In this document: positions 17,788 through 27,545 of the stretch, piece after piece
How positions within the stretch are numbered: position 1 is the stretch's first letter
Layout of the letters: each line of letters starts with the position of its first letter
From: Mucilaginibacter cryoferens
GTDB taxonomy: Bacteria > Bacteroidota > Bacteroidia > Sphingobacteriales > Sphingobacteriaceae
Length of the DNA: 64,000 bases
NCBI RefSeq assembly: GCF_014205845.1
Contig: NZ_JACHCR010000003.1
Span: 124,001-188,000, forward strand
Direction of reading: 5' to 3'
Position numbers and translations under genes: made by a program
The notes under the pieces: model-generated
What the model was told of the DNA's origin: nothing
Databases searched by the model: none
Seen by the model: only the letters and a program-made list of their open reading frames with translations

Positions 17788-19935
17788 TTAATGCTTGCTC
17801 ATATCCACCACATCGGCCATGCGACTGGCAGGGCTAACCTTTAAACCGGTAAGCTTGCCGTTTATCACTTTGCCTTCAACCGTTGTATTGTAGGGGGCGT
17901 TAAGCTTAAAGCTGGCATCCCAGCCGGCAGGCCAGGCAGGTAACAGCATAATTTTTTTGCCGTCGGCCTGCATCAACATTTGCTGCAAACCATTTTCGCC
18001 ATTGCCACCGTTATCTTCATCGGGGCCGTAATCATTCCCCTTATCCCAAAATGCAGGAAATTTCAAACCAGGGTCTTTACGGGCAAAGGCATAGCTTACA
18101 TAATCTTTAGCCACGCCGGCGTCGCCAATCATGGCCGCCTGGATGGGGTCTTGTACCCAACAACCTTTGGCACGTTGCTTACGGGCATTAAAAGTATTAA
18201 CGGCTACATCCAAACCGGGCTTGCCCAGGCCATAAAGCCGGAACGGGTAAATGGCATACAACTCGGGATTTTCGCTATTAGAAGATTGGGCAGTTTGCGG
18301 GCCGGTATATGGTAAAAGCGTGGTTTTGCCATTATCTGTTGCTATTGGCAAAGGAGGCAACTCGCTGTAAAACTTTTGCCATTGCGCCAGGGTTTTACTA
18401 TCAACCATACCTGCGGGCAAGGCCATTAACCGGCTTAACACCGCATGCAAACCGGCAATATCCGGCGCGGGGTTGTGTACCTTCCAAAACATTTCAATAG
18501 CGTTATCCGGATCGAGCAAGAGCTTGCCCGTGCTATCACGGCTAAAGTGCTCATCAAAAAACTGTAGCCCGGCAGTAGCAACCGGCAGTAAGGTTTTACG
18601 GGCAAAGGTGGTATCGCCGGTATACTCATAGTAATCAAGCATCATCATGCTTAACTCCAGTATGGGCGTAAAGTAATGCGCCGTGTAGTTGGCCTTTACT
18701 TCTGGTCCGGTGTAAGTAAGGCCGCCCCAAAATGGCGAAGTTTCGGCAAAGTACGCGCCGCCATGGTGGTAAAATTGCTGTACCTGCACAGCATTGGCGG
18801 GCAGTATATTAGCATACATTTTAAACAAGGGCAGCATCATATCAAAATCGCCGGCCATCAAGCGGGGCCAGTACATGGCCCTGGTGTTTTGAAACCAGTA
18901 TTGCCCGCCCCAGGCACGGTAATCGGCATTTTCGTTTTTTGCGGGATTATCTACCACAAATATAGACCCATTGAATTTAACAGGATATGCTCCCCTGCCA
19001 GCGCAGGCGGTAACAAAACGCTGCAAAACATAGCCTTGGGTTACCTGCCTGGCCTGCTCATCGCCGCTTACAAATATGTGGCTACGTTGCCAAAATTGCT
19101 GCCACCATTGCTGATGCGCCTTGCGGGTTTGCGCAAGCTTTAACTTTTCTATTTGGTTTGCCTGCGTTTCCAGTTGCGTAAGCCATTGGCTGCCGCTGCC
19201 GGCAATAGCCGTTAAAGGATAAATAGATATCAGTTGAGCAGTAACCGCCCTCCCCGATTGCAGGGTGGCATTATCTTTATTTACCAATCCATCCCCTTTA
19301 ATAACTGCCCCAAAAGTGAGGTTAGCCAAATGCGCATCGGCAGTAGCGGCATTGTGGTGATACCAGGCAACGCGATTTTTTTGACCATTCAAAACCGTGT
19401 CTGTTAATCCGGCGCGCCAGTTTTCGAGCTTTACACTTACGGTAGCGGCTCCCGCGCTTTTAGTTTCCACCCTGATAACCGGATGATTGGCATCAACCCA
19501 AACCCTGAAATTAACAGCGCTTGCTCCTTCGCCCTCCTGCACTGTTATCTCGCCGTTACTTAGCTGAAGAACTTGCCTGAATACCGAACTTTTAGCCAAA
19601 GGGTTAGCGCTTACCGATACCCGAATAGCCCCAAGTTTCATCAATATGCCACCCTGTTTCATCCAGGGATCTTTCTGCGCATCAGGCTCACCGCCCCAGG
19701 CATCGGTTTTACTGATGTAGAACAGGAGGTCGCCATTTTTCTCTACCCATACATTGAGGCCGATATCGCCATTACCCAGGGGCATAGACTGTGCCGAACC
19801 CGGTCCGGGTGTATCCCACCTTACGTTATAAGCATTTATAGAAGTATCGGCAACTTGTTTTGGCAGGCTAAACGCCGACGCAGCCAGGGTTAGCAATAAG
19901 ATAATGTTGGTTAGTGTAAATCCTCTTTTGTTCAT
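17788..19935 (-). CDS. Secreted DUF5703 family putative six-hairpin glycosidase
   Basis: A 715-residue secreted protein. After the signal peptide it reads YNVRWDTPGPGSAQSMPLGN, matching the N-terminal beta-sandwich of DUF5703 proteins, which resembles the start of GH95 enzymes. The middle and C-terminal part (YWFQNTRAMYWPRLMAGDFD, EMFWKVHNPAPD, NGENGLQQMLMQ) looks like an (alpha/alpha)6 barrel. Founder of a two-gene operon with the SGNH/alpha-beta hydrolase gene. A glycosidase of uncertain specificity is the best reading; GH95 relatives act on alpha-L-fucosides or galactosides. Confidence 0.75.
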   Translation of the reverse strand: MNKRGFTLTNIILLLTLAASAFSLPKQVADTSINAYNVRWDTPGPGSAQSMPLGNGDIGLNVWVEKNGDLLFYISKTDAWGGEPDAQKDPWMKQGGILMKLGAIRVSVSANPLAKSSVFRQVLQLSNGEITVQEGEGASAVNFRVWVDANHPVIRVETKSAGAATVSVKLENWRAGLTDTVLNGQKNRVAWYHHNAATADAHLANLTFGAVIKGDGLVNKDNATLQSGRAVTAQLISIYPLTAIAGSGSQWLTQLETQANQIEKLKLAQTRKAHQQWWQQFWQRSHIFVSGDEQARQVTQGYVLQRFVTACAGRGAYPVKFNGSIFVVDNPAKNENADYRAWGGQYWFQNTRAMYWPRLMAGDFDMMLPLFKMYANILPANAVQVQQFYHHGGAYFAETSPFWGGLTYTGPEVKANYTAHYFTPILELSMMMLDYYEYTGDTTFARKTLLPVATAGLQFFDEHFSRDSTGKLLLDPDNAIEMFWKVHNPAPDIAGLHAVLSRLMALPAGMVDSKTLAQWQKFYSELPPLPIATDNGKTTLLPYTGPQTAQSSNSENPELYAIYPFRLYGLGKPGLDVAVNTFNARKQRAKGCWVQDPIQAAMIGDAGVAKDYVSYAFARKDPGLKFPAFWDKGNDYGPDEDNGGNGENGLQQMLMQADGKKIMLLPAWPAGWDASFKLNAPYNTTVEGKVINGKLTGLKVSPASRMADVVDMSKH

Positions 19936-20137
19936 TTATTACAGCGAATGATCATTATATATTAAGCCTGTTACCTCCCTCCTTTCAAACCGGAACAGGC
20001 AATTAAACTATTTAATTCAGGTTTGTCCAGGTTCAGCAAACCGGGATTATTTTATGGCGAATGAAGCTACAAATAAATTTATTGGCCTTAATAAAAGATT
20101 AATAAAGCATTAAACCAGCCGCTTGTTGCATTAAATT

Positions 20138-20839
20138 TTACAAAGCCAATCCGTTGGCATCGGAGGTGAGCACTTCGCTCATATAATCAAAAAATGGCCG
20201 CATGTTTTTAAACGTTTGGGAGGCCTCATTTAAAAATTGCCCGTTAAGCACCTCATCGTCGGTAAAGCGGCGAACGAGCAGAAATTGTTTATAGCGCAAC
20301 AGATCAATAGCTGGGTGCCCGGCTTCAAAACCTTTAGGGGTAGTTTTTAGCTGCTCGCCTTTTAAGGTTTCAAATGTGTTGATAAACGATGGACTGCTGA
20401 GGATGTTTCTGAGTGGGGTGGCATCGTGGGCTATTTCTTCACGTACCCGCTTCAGATCATCTGTTGATGGCCCCCAGAAACCGCCGCCAATAAAACTATT
20501 GCCCCGCTCTATATGAAAATAGTAGCCGCCCCGGCGCTGTTTGCCGGCACGTTTAAAGCTGCCGCTCCAATGGGTTTTATAGGGCGTTTTATCGGTAGCA
20601 AAACGGGTATCACGGTAAATACGATACAGGCTTTTTTTGCCTGATGCTGTTTCTATTACATCATGGCTGTTAAGCTCATCCAGCAAAGCAGTGGCAAATC
20701 CCTCCATAAGCTCCTGCTCCTGTAAAAACGCGGGTTTGTGTGCATTAAACCATTCCCGGTCGTTATTTTCTTTTAAAGCATCTAAAAATGTAAAGCCCGA
20801 GGGATGTATTTGTGTTTGTTTTACGTTAGATACTGCCAT
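20138..20839 (-). CDS. DUF2461 domain protein
   Basis: A 233-residue cytoplasmic protein of the DUF2461 (TIGR02453) family. Diagnostic parts are FLDALKENNDREWFNAHKP, YRIYRDTRFATDKTPYKTH and GGYYFHIERGNSFIGGGFWG. The family is widespread and has no established function. No signal peptide. The gene stands apart from the glycan genes, with a 202-bp gap to the DUF5703 start, and is divergent from the DUF1349 gene. Confidence 0.9.
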   Translation of the reverse strand: MAVSNVKQTQIHPSGFTFLDALKENNDREWFNAHKPAFLQEQELMEGFATALLDELNSHDVIETASGKKSLYRIYRDTRFATDKTPYKTHWSGSFKRAGKQRRGGYYFHIERGNSFIGGGFWGPSTDDLKRVREEIAHDATPLRNILSSPSFINTFETLKGEQLKTTPKGFEAGHPAIDLLRYKQFLLVRRFTDDEVLNGQFLNEASQTFKNMRPFFDYMSEVLTSDANGLAL

Positions 20840-21148
20840 AAAGCAAATATATTAACTGCCGTAATAATAATGCAGGTAAGCAACGTTCCTTTATTACTGA
20901 TTACATAAGTGTTACAATCCCCAAAATTCTAAAAGTTGCGTAACTCAATATGCAGCGTTATTCTCCATAATTTTAGTCGAGCGCAATATGGGCATTTGTT
21001 GCTATGGTTAGCAGATCATCGGTAAAAAACTTTTAGCGTATGGCTTGCCCGCACCTATAAAAAATATTTTTAGCGCATGATCTTCAATACCTTACACACC
21101 AAAACAAACAAAACCCTTTAAAACCAATTGCTGTTTAGCTAAAAATAT
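20840..21148. other. Divergent intergenic region
   Basis: Contains the divergent promoters of the DUF2461 and DUF1349 genes. Apart from the -7 box listed separately I see no gene or conserved RNA motif. Confidence 0.5.
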
Positions 21149-21156
21149 TAGCTTTG
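21128..21156 (+). promoter_or_regulatory. Bacteroidota promoter of the DUF1349 gene
   Basis: A -7 box TAGCTTTG (21149-21156) matches TAnnTTTG and a TTG at 21128-21130 could be the -33 element (18-bp gap). The ATG follows only 5 bp later, implying a leaderless or near-leaderless mRNA. Confidence 0.6.
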
Positions 21157-21161
21157 CTTTT

Positions 21162-21773
21162 ATGAAAAACATCACCTTATTTTTAACCTTTTTTGTATTT
21201 GGCGCGGTGCATAGCGCACAGGCACAAAGCAATATGAAATGGTATAGCAAGCCTGCCAAATCTGTTTTAAGCAACAACGGCCTAACCATGACGGTTGACC
21301 CCGGTACCAATTACTGGCGGGTAACACACTATGGCTTTATTCGCGATAACGGGCCATTTTACTATGCCGAGCAAACCGGCGATTTTGAAGCCAGCGTAAA
21401 AATTACCGGCGCTTATAAAGAGTTGTTTCACCAGGCGGGTCTGATGGTTAGGATAGATAATAAGAACTGGATAAAAACCGGTATTGAATATGTAGATGGC
21501 GTACAAAATGTAAGTGCGGTAGTAACCCGTTTTGTATCAGACTGGTCGGTAGTGCCGCGCCATGATAGTCCAAAATCGGTATGGTTAAAATTGTTGCGCA
21601 AAGGCGATTATGTACAAATTAGCTACTCTTTTGATGGTAAAAAGTTTGACATGCTGCGCCTGGCCTATTTTCCACCCAAAGTAAAAGCGATGATAGGTAT
21701 GGTAGCCGCCGCCCCGGGTAAACAAAGCTTTAATGTTACTTTTGAAGATTTTAAGGTTGTACCCGTAAAATAA
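21162..21773 (+). CDS. Secreted DUF1349 (concanavalin-like) protein
   Basis: A 203-residue secreted protein: signal peptide to ~AQAQ (residue 23), then one DUF1349 beta-sandwich of the concanavalin-like lectin/glucanase fold. Key pieces are WRVTHYGFIRDNGPFYY, FHQAGLMVRIDNKNWIKTGIEYVDG and the C-terminal FNVTFEDFKV. DUF1349 proteins are usually predicted to bind carbohydrate; no catalytic residues can be assigned. It is convergent with the MFS gene across a bidirectional terminator. Confidence 0.88.
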   Translation: MKNITLFLTFFVFGAVHSAQAQSNMKWYSKPAKSVLSNNGLTMTVDPGTNYWRVTHYGFIRDNGPFYYAEQTGDFEASVKITGAYKELFHQAGLMVRIDNKNWIKTGIEYVDGVQNVSAVVTRFVSDWSVVPRHDSPKSVWLKLLRKGDYVQISYSFDGKKFDMLRLAYFPPKVKAMIGMVAAAPGKQSFNVTFEDFKVVPVK

Positions 21774-21780
21774 ATGATTG

Positions 21781-21823
21781 ATAATGCTGACCTGTTGTAA
21801 TTGTTACAACAGGTCAGCATTAT
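21781..21823. terminator. Bidirectional terminator between DUF1349 and MFS genes
   Basis: A perfect 18-bp inverted repeat, AATGCTGACCTGTTGTAA (21783-21800) and its complement (21804-21821), loop TTG, extendable to 20 bp. It lies between two convergent stop codons (21773 and 21836). Confidence 0.9.
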
Positions 21824-21835
21824 TTACAACTGGCA

Positions 21836-23059
21836 TTACACCAGTTCGGCCGCTAACACTTCCTTTTTTATTCTGGAGATACCATACATTACCACGCCCG
21901 ATAGCAATATCAATATCAGGTAGCTATAGCTCAGGTTACGCTCGTCTTTAGCAGGCAAAACGGCGATAATGCCATAGCTTAAAAACGATACCATAATATA
22001 AACAATGCCCCCGGTTAAACCACCGGCGATAGCCGCGTTTTTAGGAAACTTGCGCATACTGTAAGTAAAGTAATTGTTATAGGTATAACCAGCCCCCATG
22101 TGAATTAAAAATGCAAAAAAGATAAGCGTATACAAGGTAACCATTAAGCCTAAACTACCTATCATGGCGGCCACAAATGCAATTTGCAGGCCAACGTTTA
22201 TGGCCATTTTTTTATAGAACGGCCGCTCGATAGTGGCTTTGCCAATAAAGCCGCCCACCATCCAGGCCAAACCCAAAATGAGCGAGCAGTAACCTGCCGC
22301 AACAGGCGTTAACAACAACTGATGCTCGATAATAAACGGCCCCGACATATTGAATACCATCACCATAGAGTAGGCCAGGCCAAGCATTAATAAACCAAGC
22401 GTAAAGCTGGGTGTTTTTATCATTTGTACATAAATCCCTGCAATCCTCTTCAGCTTAAATTCTGTAGCATGGTTAATAGTTTCGCCGCTAAAAACAAGCT
22501 CCAATATGGCTATTACAGCAGCTATAGCACCCAAAAAGTAAAAGTTAGATTGCCACCCGAATGCATTTTGTAAATAGCCCCCGATAAATGGTGCTACTAT
22601 AGGCCCGGTAGACCAAATGATGGTGAAAATACTCAGGTAATGCTTCAGCTTGTCGCCCTCATAAACATCAACAAAATAAGCCCGCTTGGCTACCACAATA
22701 ATGGCTACCGTTATGCCATGAATAACCCGCATAAGGTAAATGAGATAGATATTGCCGGTATTGGCTATCACCACGCACGATAGCACAAACACCACCAACG
22801 CGCCCAGGCTAAAGTTATAACGACCGAAACTATCTAAAACACTCCCAATAAACAGTTGCGAAACACCGTAGCTAATTAAAAAAATGCTTAGCGTAAGTTG
22901 TACCTGCATACTGCTCAAGTGCATGGCCAAACCCATAGCCGGCAACGAGGGTATATAAATATCGGTAGCAAAGCCCGAAAGCGGGATAAGCGAGAAAGCT
23001 AATATGGTTGATATAGTTTGATGGTGTGGTTTAACACGTTTTGCAGAGGTAATGGGCAT
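21836..23059 (-). CDS. MFS transporter, Bcr/CflA-like
   Basis: A 407-residue integral membrane protein with about 12 hydrophobic helices. The N-terminal motif GFATDIYIPSLPAMGLAM followed by SYGVSQLFIGSVLDSFGRY is typical of the Bcr/CflA drug-efflux branch of the major facilitator superfamily (DHA1 group). It may export drugs or metabolites; an arabinose or oligosaccharide efflux role, known for some relatives, is only a possibility suggested by the neighbourhood. Single gene, 163 bp from the next leftward gene upstream. Confidence 0.88.
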   Translation of the reverse strand: MPITSAKRVKPHHQTISTILAFSLIPLSGFATDIYIPSLPAMGLAMHLSSMQVQLTLSIFLISYGVSQLFIGSVLDSFGRYNFSLGALVVFVLSCVVIANTGNIYLIYLMRVIHGITVAIIVVAKRAYFVDVYEGDKLKHYLSIFTIIWSTGPIVAPFIGGYLQNAFGWQSNFYFLGAIAAVIAILELVFSGETINHATEFKLKRIAGIYVQMIKTPSFTLGLLMLGLAYSMVMVFNMSGPFIIEHQLLLTPVAAGYCSLILGLAWMVGGFIGKATIERPFYKKMAINVGLQIAFVAAMIGSLGLMVTLYTLIFFAFLIHMGAGYTYNNYFTYSMRKFPKNAAIAGGLTGGIVYIMVSFLSYGIIAVLPAKDERNLSYSYLILILLSGVVMYGISRIKKEVLAAELV

Positions 23060-23222
23060 AATGTTATTTTTTGCTTTACCGGGCCTAAGCCTGGGTAAAA
23101 CACCGTTAATTTTGAGCAGGCAAAATTAAGTTATTGCATTATGCCGATTGTCATTGTAATGCACGTTTTAGTATTGAAGTTAATTCTTAGGTCACAAACT
23201 AAAAGCTTACCAACTGCTCCTA

Positions 23223-24920
23223 TCACTTCGTTACAACATCTCCCAAATTCAACACCAATTCATCCACCTGTGGGTTGAGCCTGAAAACAGATCTGTTATC
23301 GGGTTTAGAGAAAGTCCCCTTTATAGGTTTTACGTTATAGTTTGTGGTCTCAAAACGGCAATCAAGCCTATTGGGGCTAATGTTTTTGAAAGGCAACTGC
23401 GCACCGGGCGCGGCACTGAGGTCGAAAAACCAATTATATGCTGTTTTACTTTTTAGCTTTATTTTAAGTTGTTTTTCGGTGAGGTCTATCTCTAAGGAAC
23501 CGTTTACAGTGGTTAAGGGCCAGGAGATATGCATACTGTTTTTCCCTGTATTGGTAAATATAGGGTCGCCTCCTTTTAGCAGTACATCTTTGCCTTCTAA
23601 AACCGCCTTTAAACGCATACCGGCTATATTACCGGGCTTGCTCCAGATATAGCCATCCACAAGGGGTAGTGTAAAAAACGTGCACTCATTGGAGGTAGCT
23701 ACCTGTTTCTCATATACCGACGGAAACTTTTCATCAAACAAATGAATATCACGGATGCGCAAACCATCGGCTTCCCAAAGCATATTTACGCGGTAATAGC
23801 GGCTGTTATACCAAACGGTTTTCAGGTTGCTGCCTTCAATATCTTTACTCACCGTAAATGACGTTGCCGGAGTAACTTTATAATTTTGTTTAAACCAACG
23901 GCCAGACTGCTCCATGGTTTCTACCCGTACTTTATGCTCATGCTGTAATTTGGCAATTAACGGCATCTGCAGTTCTAGGCCCTTCGCCATGGCATCCCAG
24001 GTAAAGGAGTTTTCCTGGCCCGCCTGGGTATAGTTAAAGCCAAGTGCCCTATCCCCTGTAAAACTTTTAAAAAACCAGTTAACCCAGGTAGAGTCGCCGC
24101 CGCCAAATTTATAAACAGGCTCCAATGTTACCACGCCCTGCCTGGTGGTACCAAGTCCGTTATCATACTGGCGGATAGGATCGCTCCCCAGCATCCGGAA
24201 GATGGGCACCGGAATTTGATTTTGCGCGTTTTGCGCGGGCATGTAACTGTTTATTTTACTTGGATAATAAGCCTGGTTCCAGTAGCCGCCCCATAGCGTA
24301 TAGCCATCGGTACCATACTGATCTTTACAGTTTGCCGAAGCAACAATATGGTATTTTTGGTACATATAGTTTAAACTATAGGCATCAATAAACCACGATG
24401 CTACAGATTTTGGATAATACCCAAAAATCTTTTTAAAATCCCTGAAATAAACATCGATCAGTTTTTCGCGCTCTTTGGGTGTATAACCTGTAGAAAAGCC
24501 AATATTTGCCCGCCAGTCCCATGGGTAACGGCCACGCCATTTTAAGCCGGCATTTTCCGCCATCGGCTGCGGGATCTCCCACCAGGCGCCAATTTCAAAA
24601 CTTCCCTTTGGCAAAGCAGATAAAAGCTTTTGGTAGCGTTTATCCATCAGGGCATCGTACTGCAACAAAAAAGTGCCGCCAAGGTGGTATTTCTTCATTA
24701 TCTCCACCTGCTTTACTACTGTTTGGTATAGCACATCTTCGGTAATTGCCGGGTCGCGCGGCTCCAGCAGGCGGATGAAGTTAACAATGTTTACAATTTT
24801 GGGGGATGATCTATCTACAGCAACCGTACCTGTTTTAGTTTGAGCTAAAACGTTTAATGTACTGATACAGAAAAAAAACGCGGCAAATATTTTGGCGGCT
24901 TTAACTTTTGTGGAGATCAT
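23223..24920 (-). CDS. Secreted protein of unknown family, (beta/alpha)-barrel-like
   Basis: A 565-residue protein with a signal peptide (to ~NVLAQ). I do not recognise a named family. The first ~330 residues alternate strands and helices and contain FLLQYDALMD, FEIGAWWEIPQPM, VASWFIDAYSLNYM and LWGGYWNQAYYPS, a pattern reminiscent of the glycoside hydrolase/deacetylase beta/alpha-barrel fold. The C-terminal ~200 residues are beta-rich. Aromatic and acidic residues are plentiful, as in carbohydrate-active enzymes. Its leftward orientation behind the GH95-like gene (270-bp gap) suggests work on the same glycan. Enzyme class unproven. Confidence 0.6.
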   Translation of the reverse strand: MISTKVKAAKIFAAFFFCISTLNVLAQTKTGTVAVDRSSPKIVNIVNFIRLLEPRDPAITEDVLYQTVVKQVEIMKKYHLGGTFLLQYDALMDKRYQKLLSALPKGSFEIGAWWEIPQPMAENAGLKWRGRYPWDWRANIGFSTGYTPKEREKLIDVYFRDFKKIFGYYPKSVASWFIDAYSLNYMYQKYHIVASANCKDQYGTDGYTLWGGYWNQAYYPSKINSYMPAQNAQNQIPVPIFRMLGSDPIRQYDNGLGTTRQGVVTLEPVYKFGGGDSTWVNWFFKSFTGDRALGFNYTQAGQENSFTWDAMAKGLELQMPLIAKLQHEHKVRVETMEQSGRWFKQNYKVTPATSFTVSKDIEGSNLKTVWYNSRYYRVNMLWEADGLRIRDIHLFDEKFPSVYEKQVATSNECTFFTLPLVDGYIWSKPGNIAGMRLKAVLEGKDVLLKGGDPIFTNTGKNSMHISWPLTTVNGSLEIDLTEKQLKIKLKSKTAYNWFFDLSAAPGAQLPFKNISPNRLDCRFETTNYNVKPIKGTFSKPDNRSVFRLNPQVDELVLNLGDVVTK

Positions 24921-25190
24921 AGTGCAGGTAACGTTTGGTTAAATTGGCTGTTAACTTGCTAAAGTGAAGATATATTTATTTAACATCATCCTCATCTGTC
25001 TGATCGATGGTGTTATGTGGAGATGTAGCAGGAAACAGGCCTCTCTTAAACTTTTTCAATCTCTACCACCCTGATGCTACAACTTACGCATGTACAAGAA
25101 AGTATGCCGGTTAAAAAAGCAGCAATAGCAGCAATCGTTTCATCCCGGAAATGTGAGCTGCAAAATACCAGGCTGAATACTACGGATGCA

Positions 25191-27476
25191 TCATTCGTAC
25201 CCATTTTTTAATACCAAAGTAGCGCCGGGTTTAAAGTTTAGGCTCACAAATCCGGTTTCGGCTGAGTCTATCTCCACCCCGTATTTAGTAGTGGCTACAA
25301 AAGTTTTAAAAGGCAATTTCAGTTTTGTTTCGCCGCCTTTTTCTGCAACTATTTTAACTTCGGTAACCTGCCCGCCGGCTTTTTTCAGGCTTATTAAAAA
25401 TGCGCCCTCTGTACGCAGATCTTCAAAGGCTATGTCCGTCCAGGCGGCTGGTACAGCGGGCAGTACCTCTATAAAACCTGCATAGCTTTGTATCAGCATT
25501 TCCTGTAAACCCGAAGCAAACGCGAAATTTCCTTCGAGCGTAAACGGCCGGTACTGAAATTTGGAATAGCCTGATTTAGTTTGATCGCCATTTAAATGAA
25601 AACTGTTGACGGAGCAAAACGCCTTAGCAAAAATGGTAAGGTCTTTTGCCGCCCCCTCGCCATCCTTTGCCCTTGCTTTCATATTAGCCAGCCAGGAGTA
25701 CGAATAACCGCACCAATAGGCCGGCCCAATACTATCCAGCAAATGAATAGAGTTTTTTATAATGGCCTGCGATTTAATTCCATCCTCCCACTTTATCAAC
25801 CCCAATGGATAAATACCTATCATATTTGAAAAATGCCTGTGCGACTGATTATAAGCCATACCTGGTGCAAACATCAGCTCGTTGGCGGGTGTAAGCGCGA
25901 AATCATCAAACTGTGCCCCTATTGTTTGCCAGTGTGCCGCTTCATCAGTTTGCCCTAATGCTGTAGCCAGTTCGGCTGCGGCTTTAAACGTAAACTTCAT
26001 CAGCGAGAGGTCGTAATTGGTATTTTGATGAAACCAGGCGGTAATATCGTTATCATTTATTTCGGGACTGGAGCTGATTGGCAATTTACGATGCCCGGCG
26101 CTATCTAAAACTGTTAAATTTTCAATAAAAGCCGCCGCCTCTTTTATCCAGGGATATGCCCTGGTGAGTAAAAAGTTTTTATCCATACTATAGCGCCATT
26201 GCAAATAATAATGCTGCCCAAGCCACGATGATACGGTTGGCGAAAGCGAGTATTGTATCCAGCCGCCCATTTCGGTGCCATCCAAAGTTGTTACGCCGGG
26301 CACGGCCAAACCATCCTTGCCAAAATACATTTTGGTATAGCGTTTATAGTTGGCCTTGTTGGCATCAAGGTGATCCAGATACACCATTCCCTCTTTTAAA
26401 TGATTGCTGCTATAACTTGGCCAGTAGCTTAACTGGGTATTTAAATCGTGGTGAAAGTCGCCTTTCCAGGGTGGCAGCCGGCCGTTATCGGCAGTCCAAA
26501 CGGCTTGTAATGATATGGGCGGCGCACCTGACCGGGATGCAGAACCAAACTTATACTGCTCCAGGTACCATTGTTTTTCAATCAGTTCATCGGGCACATG
26601 AATGGCCGATTTGCTCCAGAAGCTTTGCCACCATGCACTGTGCGAAGCAAAATCTTTTGCAAAACTTCTTTTTAATGTGTTTTGAGCAATAGCGGCGGCC
26701 AAAGGATTGATTTTTTTGTTGGGATATTGTGATGAAATACTCCAAACACCCTCAACGGTATGTGCATTTGTTTGATGCCAGCTTACATTAATCTGGTAAA
26801 CAAACCCTCCATACCCCTTTTGTACATAGGTAATACTGTTGCCGTTTTTTTTAATGGTTCCCTGCGCGTAACCAAGTCGCGACAGATCATCGCCGCCCAC
26901 CGGGTCGCCTGCTATTTTTACTTCGCCCTGGTACTTGGGGGCTATTAACCGGGGTACCAGTTTTGTGTTGATGTTTTCGAACCTGAACCAGCCCACCGGA
27001 GCCGTTGCATGTACAAACGTTTTAAGTATAGTGCCGTTTGCCCATTTAACCTCGCATAAAGCATTGGGCAAATGCAAATTAACCGATTGTACATCCCCCC
27101 AGCCATCGGTATTAAATTCCAAAGCGCCGCCCGGAATTTTAGATGGCGCCGGCTCCTGATCATAAGGTTCGTCAAGATATTTTTGTACCGGGGCATAATC
27201 GTTTTTGCTTACCTGGCTAAGCACCCATTGGTAGTTAAACTCCGGCCGGTGCAAACCCTTCATTGGGCGCAGATCCCACAGATCGGCCCTATCGAGTGAA
27301 AAACGCAGATGGCCTGCTTTTTGCCAAACCAATGCACCCACCATTCCATTGCCCAGCGGAATGGCCTCATCCCATCGCCTGGCCAGGGTATCAAAATGCA
27401 GATCGTGCTTTGCGGGTTGCGCAAAAGCGTTCACATACAAAAAAATGCTAACAATTATCAGGATGATCTTTTTCAT
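25191..27476 (-). CDS. Secreted GH95-like glycosidase
   Basis: A 761-residue secreted protein (signal to ~NAFAQ). The N-terminus RRWDEAIPLGNGMVGALVW matches the start of GH95 family enzymes (alpha-L-fucosidases/galactosidases). The central (alpha/alpha)6 region includes LQAVWTADNGRLPPWKGDFH, HDLNTQLSYWPSYSSNH and ISSSPEINDNDI, and the C-terminal part ends EMLIQSYAGFIEVLPAVP, again as in GH95. Somewhat divergent, so the label is GH95-like. Upstream lies a 12-bp perfect palindrome, a possible repressor site. Confidence 0.82.
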   Translation of the reverse strand: MKKIILIIVSIFLYVNAFAQPAKHDLHFDTLARRWDEAIPLGNGMVGALVWQKAGHLRFSLDRADLWDLRPMKGLHRPEFNYQWVLSQVSKNDYAPVQKYLDEPYDQEPAPSKIPGGALEFNTDGWGDVQSVNLHLPNALCEVKWANGTILKTFVHATAPVGWFRFENINTKLVPRLIAPKYQGEVKIAGDPVGGDDLSRLGYAQGTIKKNGNSITYVQKGYGGFVYQINVSWHQTNAHTVEGVWSISSQYPNKKINPLAAAIAQNTLKRSFAKDFASHSAWWQSFWSKSAIHVPDELIEKQWYLEQYKFGSASRSGAPPISLQAVWTADNGRLPPWKGDFHHDLNTQLSYWPSYSSNHLKEGMVYLDHLDANKANYKRYTKMYFGKDGLAVPGVTTLDGTEMGGWIQYSLSPTVSSWLGQHYYLQWRYSMDKNFLLTRAYPWIKEAAAFIENLTVLDSAGHRKLPISSSPEINDNDITAWFHQNTNYDLSLMKFTFKAAAELATALGQTDEAAHWQTIGAQFDDFALTPANELMFAPGMAYNQSHRHFSNMIGIYPLGLIKWEDGIKSQAIIKNSIHLLDSIGPAYWCGYSYSWLANMKARAKDGEGAAKDLTIFAKAFCSVNSFHLNGDQTKSGYSKFQYRPFTLEGNFAFASGLQEMLIQSYAGFIEVLPAVPAAWTDIAFEDLRTEGAFLISLKKAGGQVTEVKIVAEKGGETKLKLPFKTFVATTKYGVEIDSAETGFVSLNFKPGATLVLKNGYE

Positions 27477-27545
27477 AAATTAGTGACGGTAAGCCTGCTT
27501 AAGTTCTCAAACTTATAAAAAGAGAATTAAAAGTTGAGCCGAATA

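Noticed and set aside
19947..19956. AATGATCATT palindrome near the DUF5703 start
   Set aside because: Only 10 bp and AT-rich, not distinguishable from chance.
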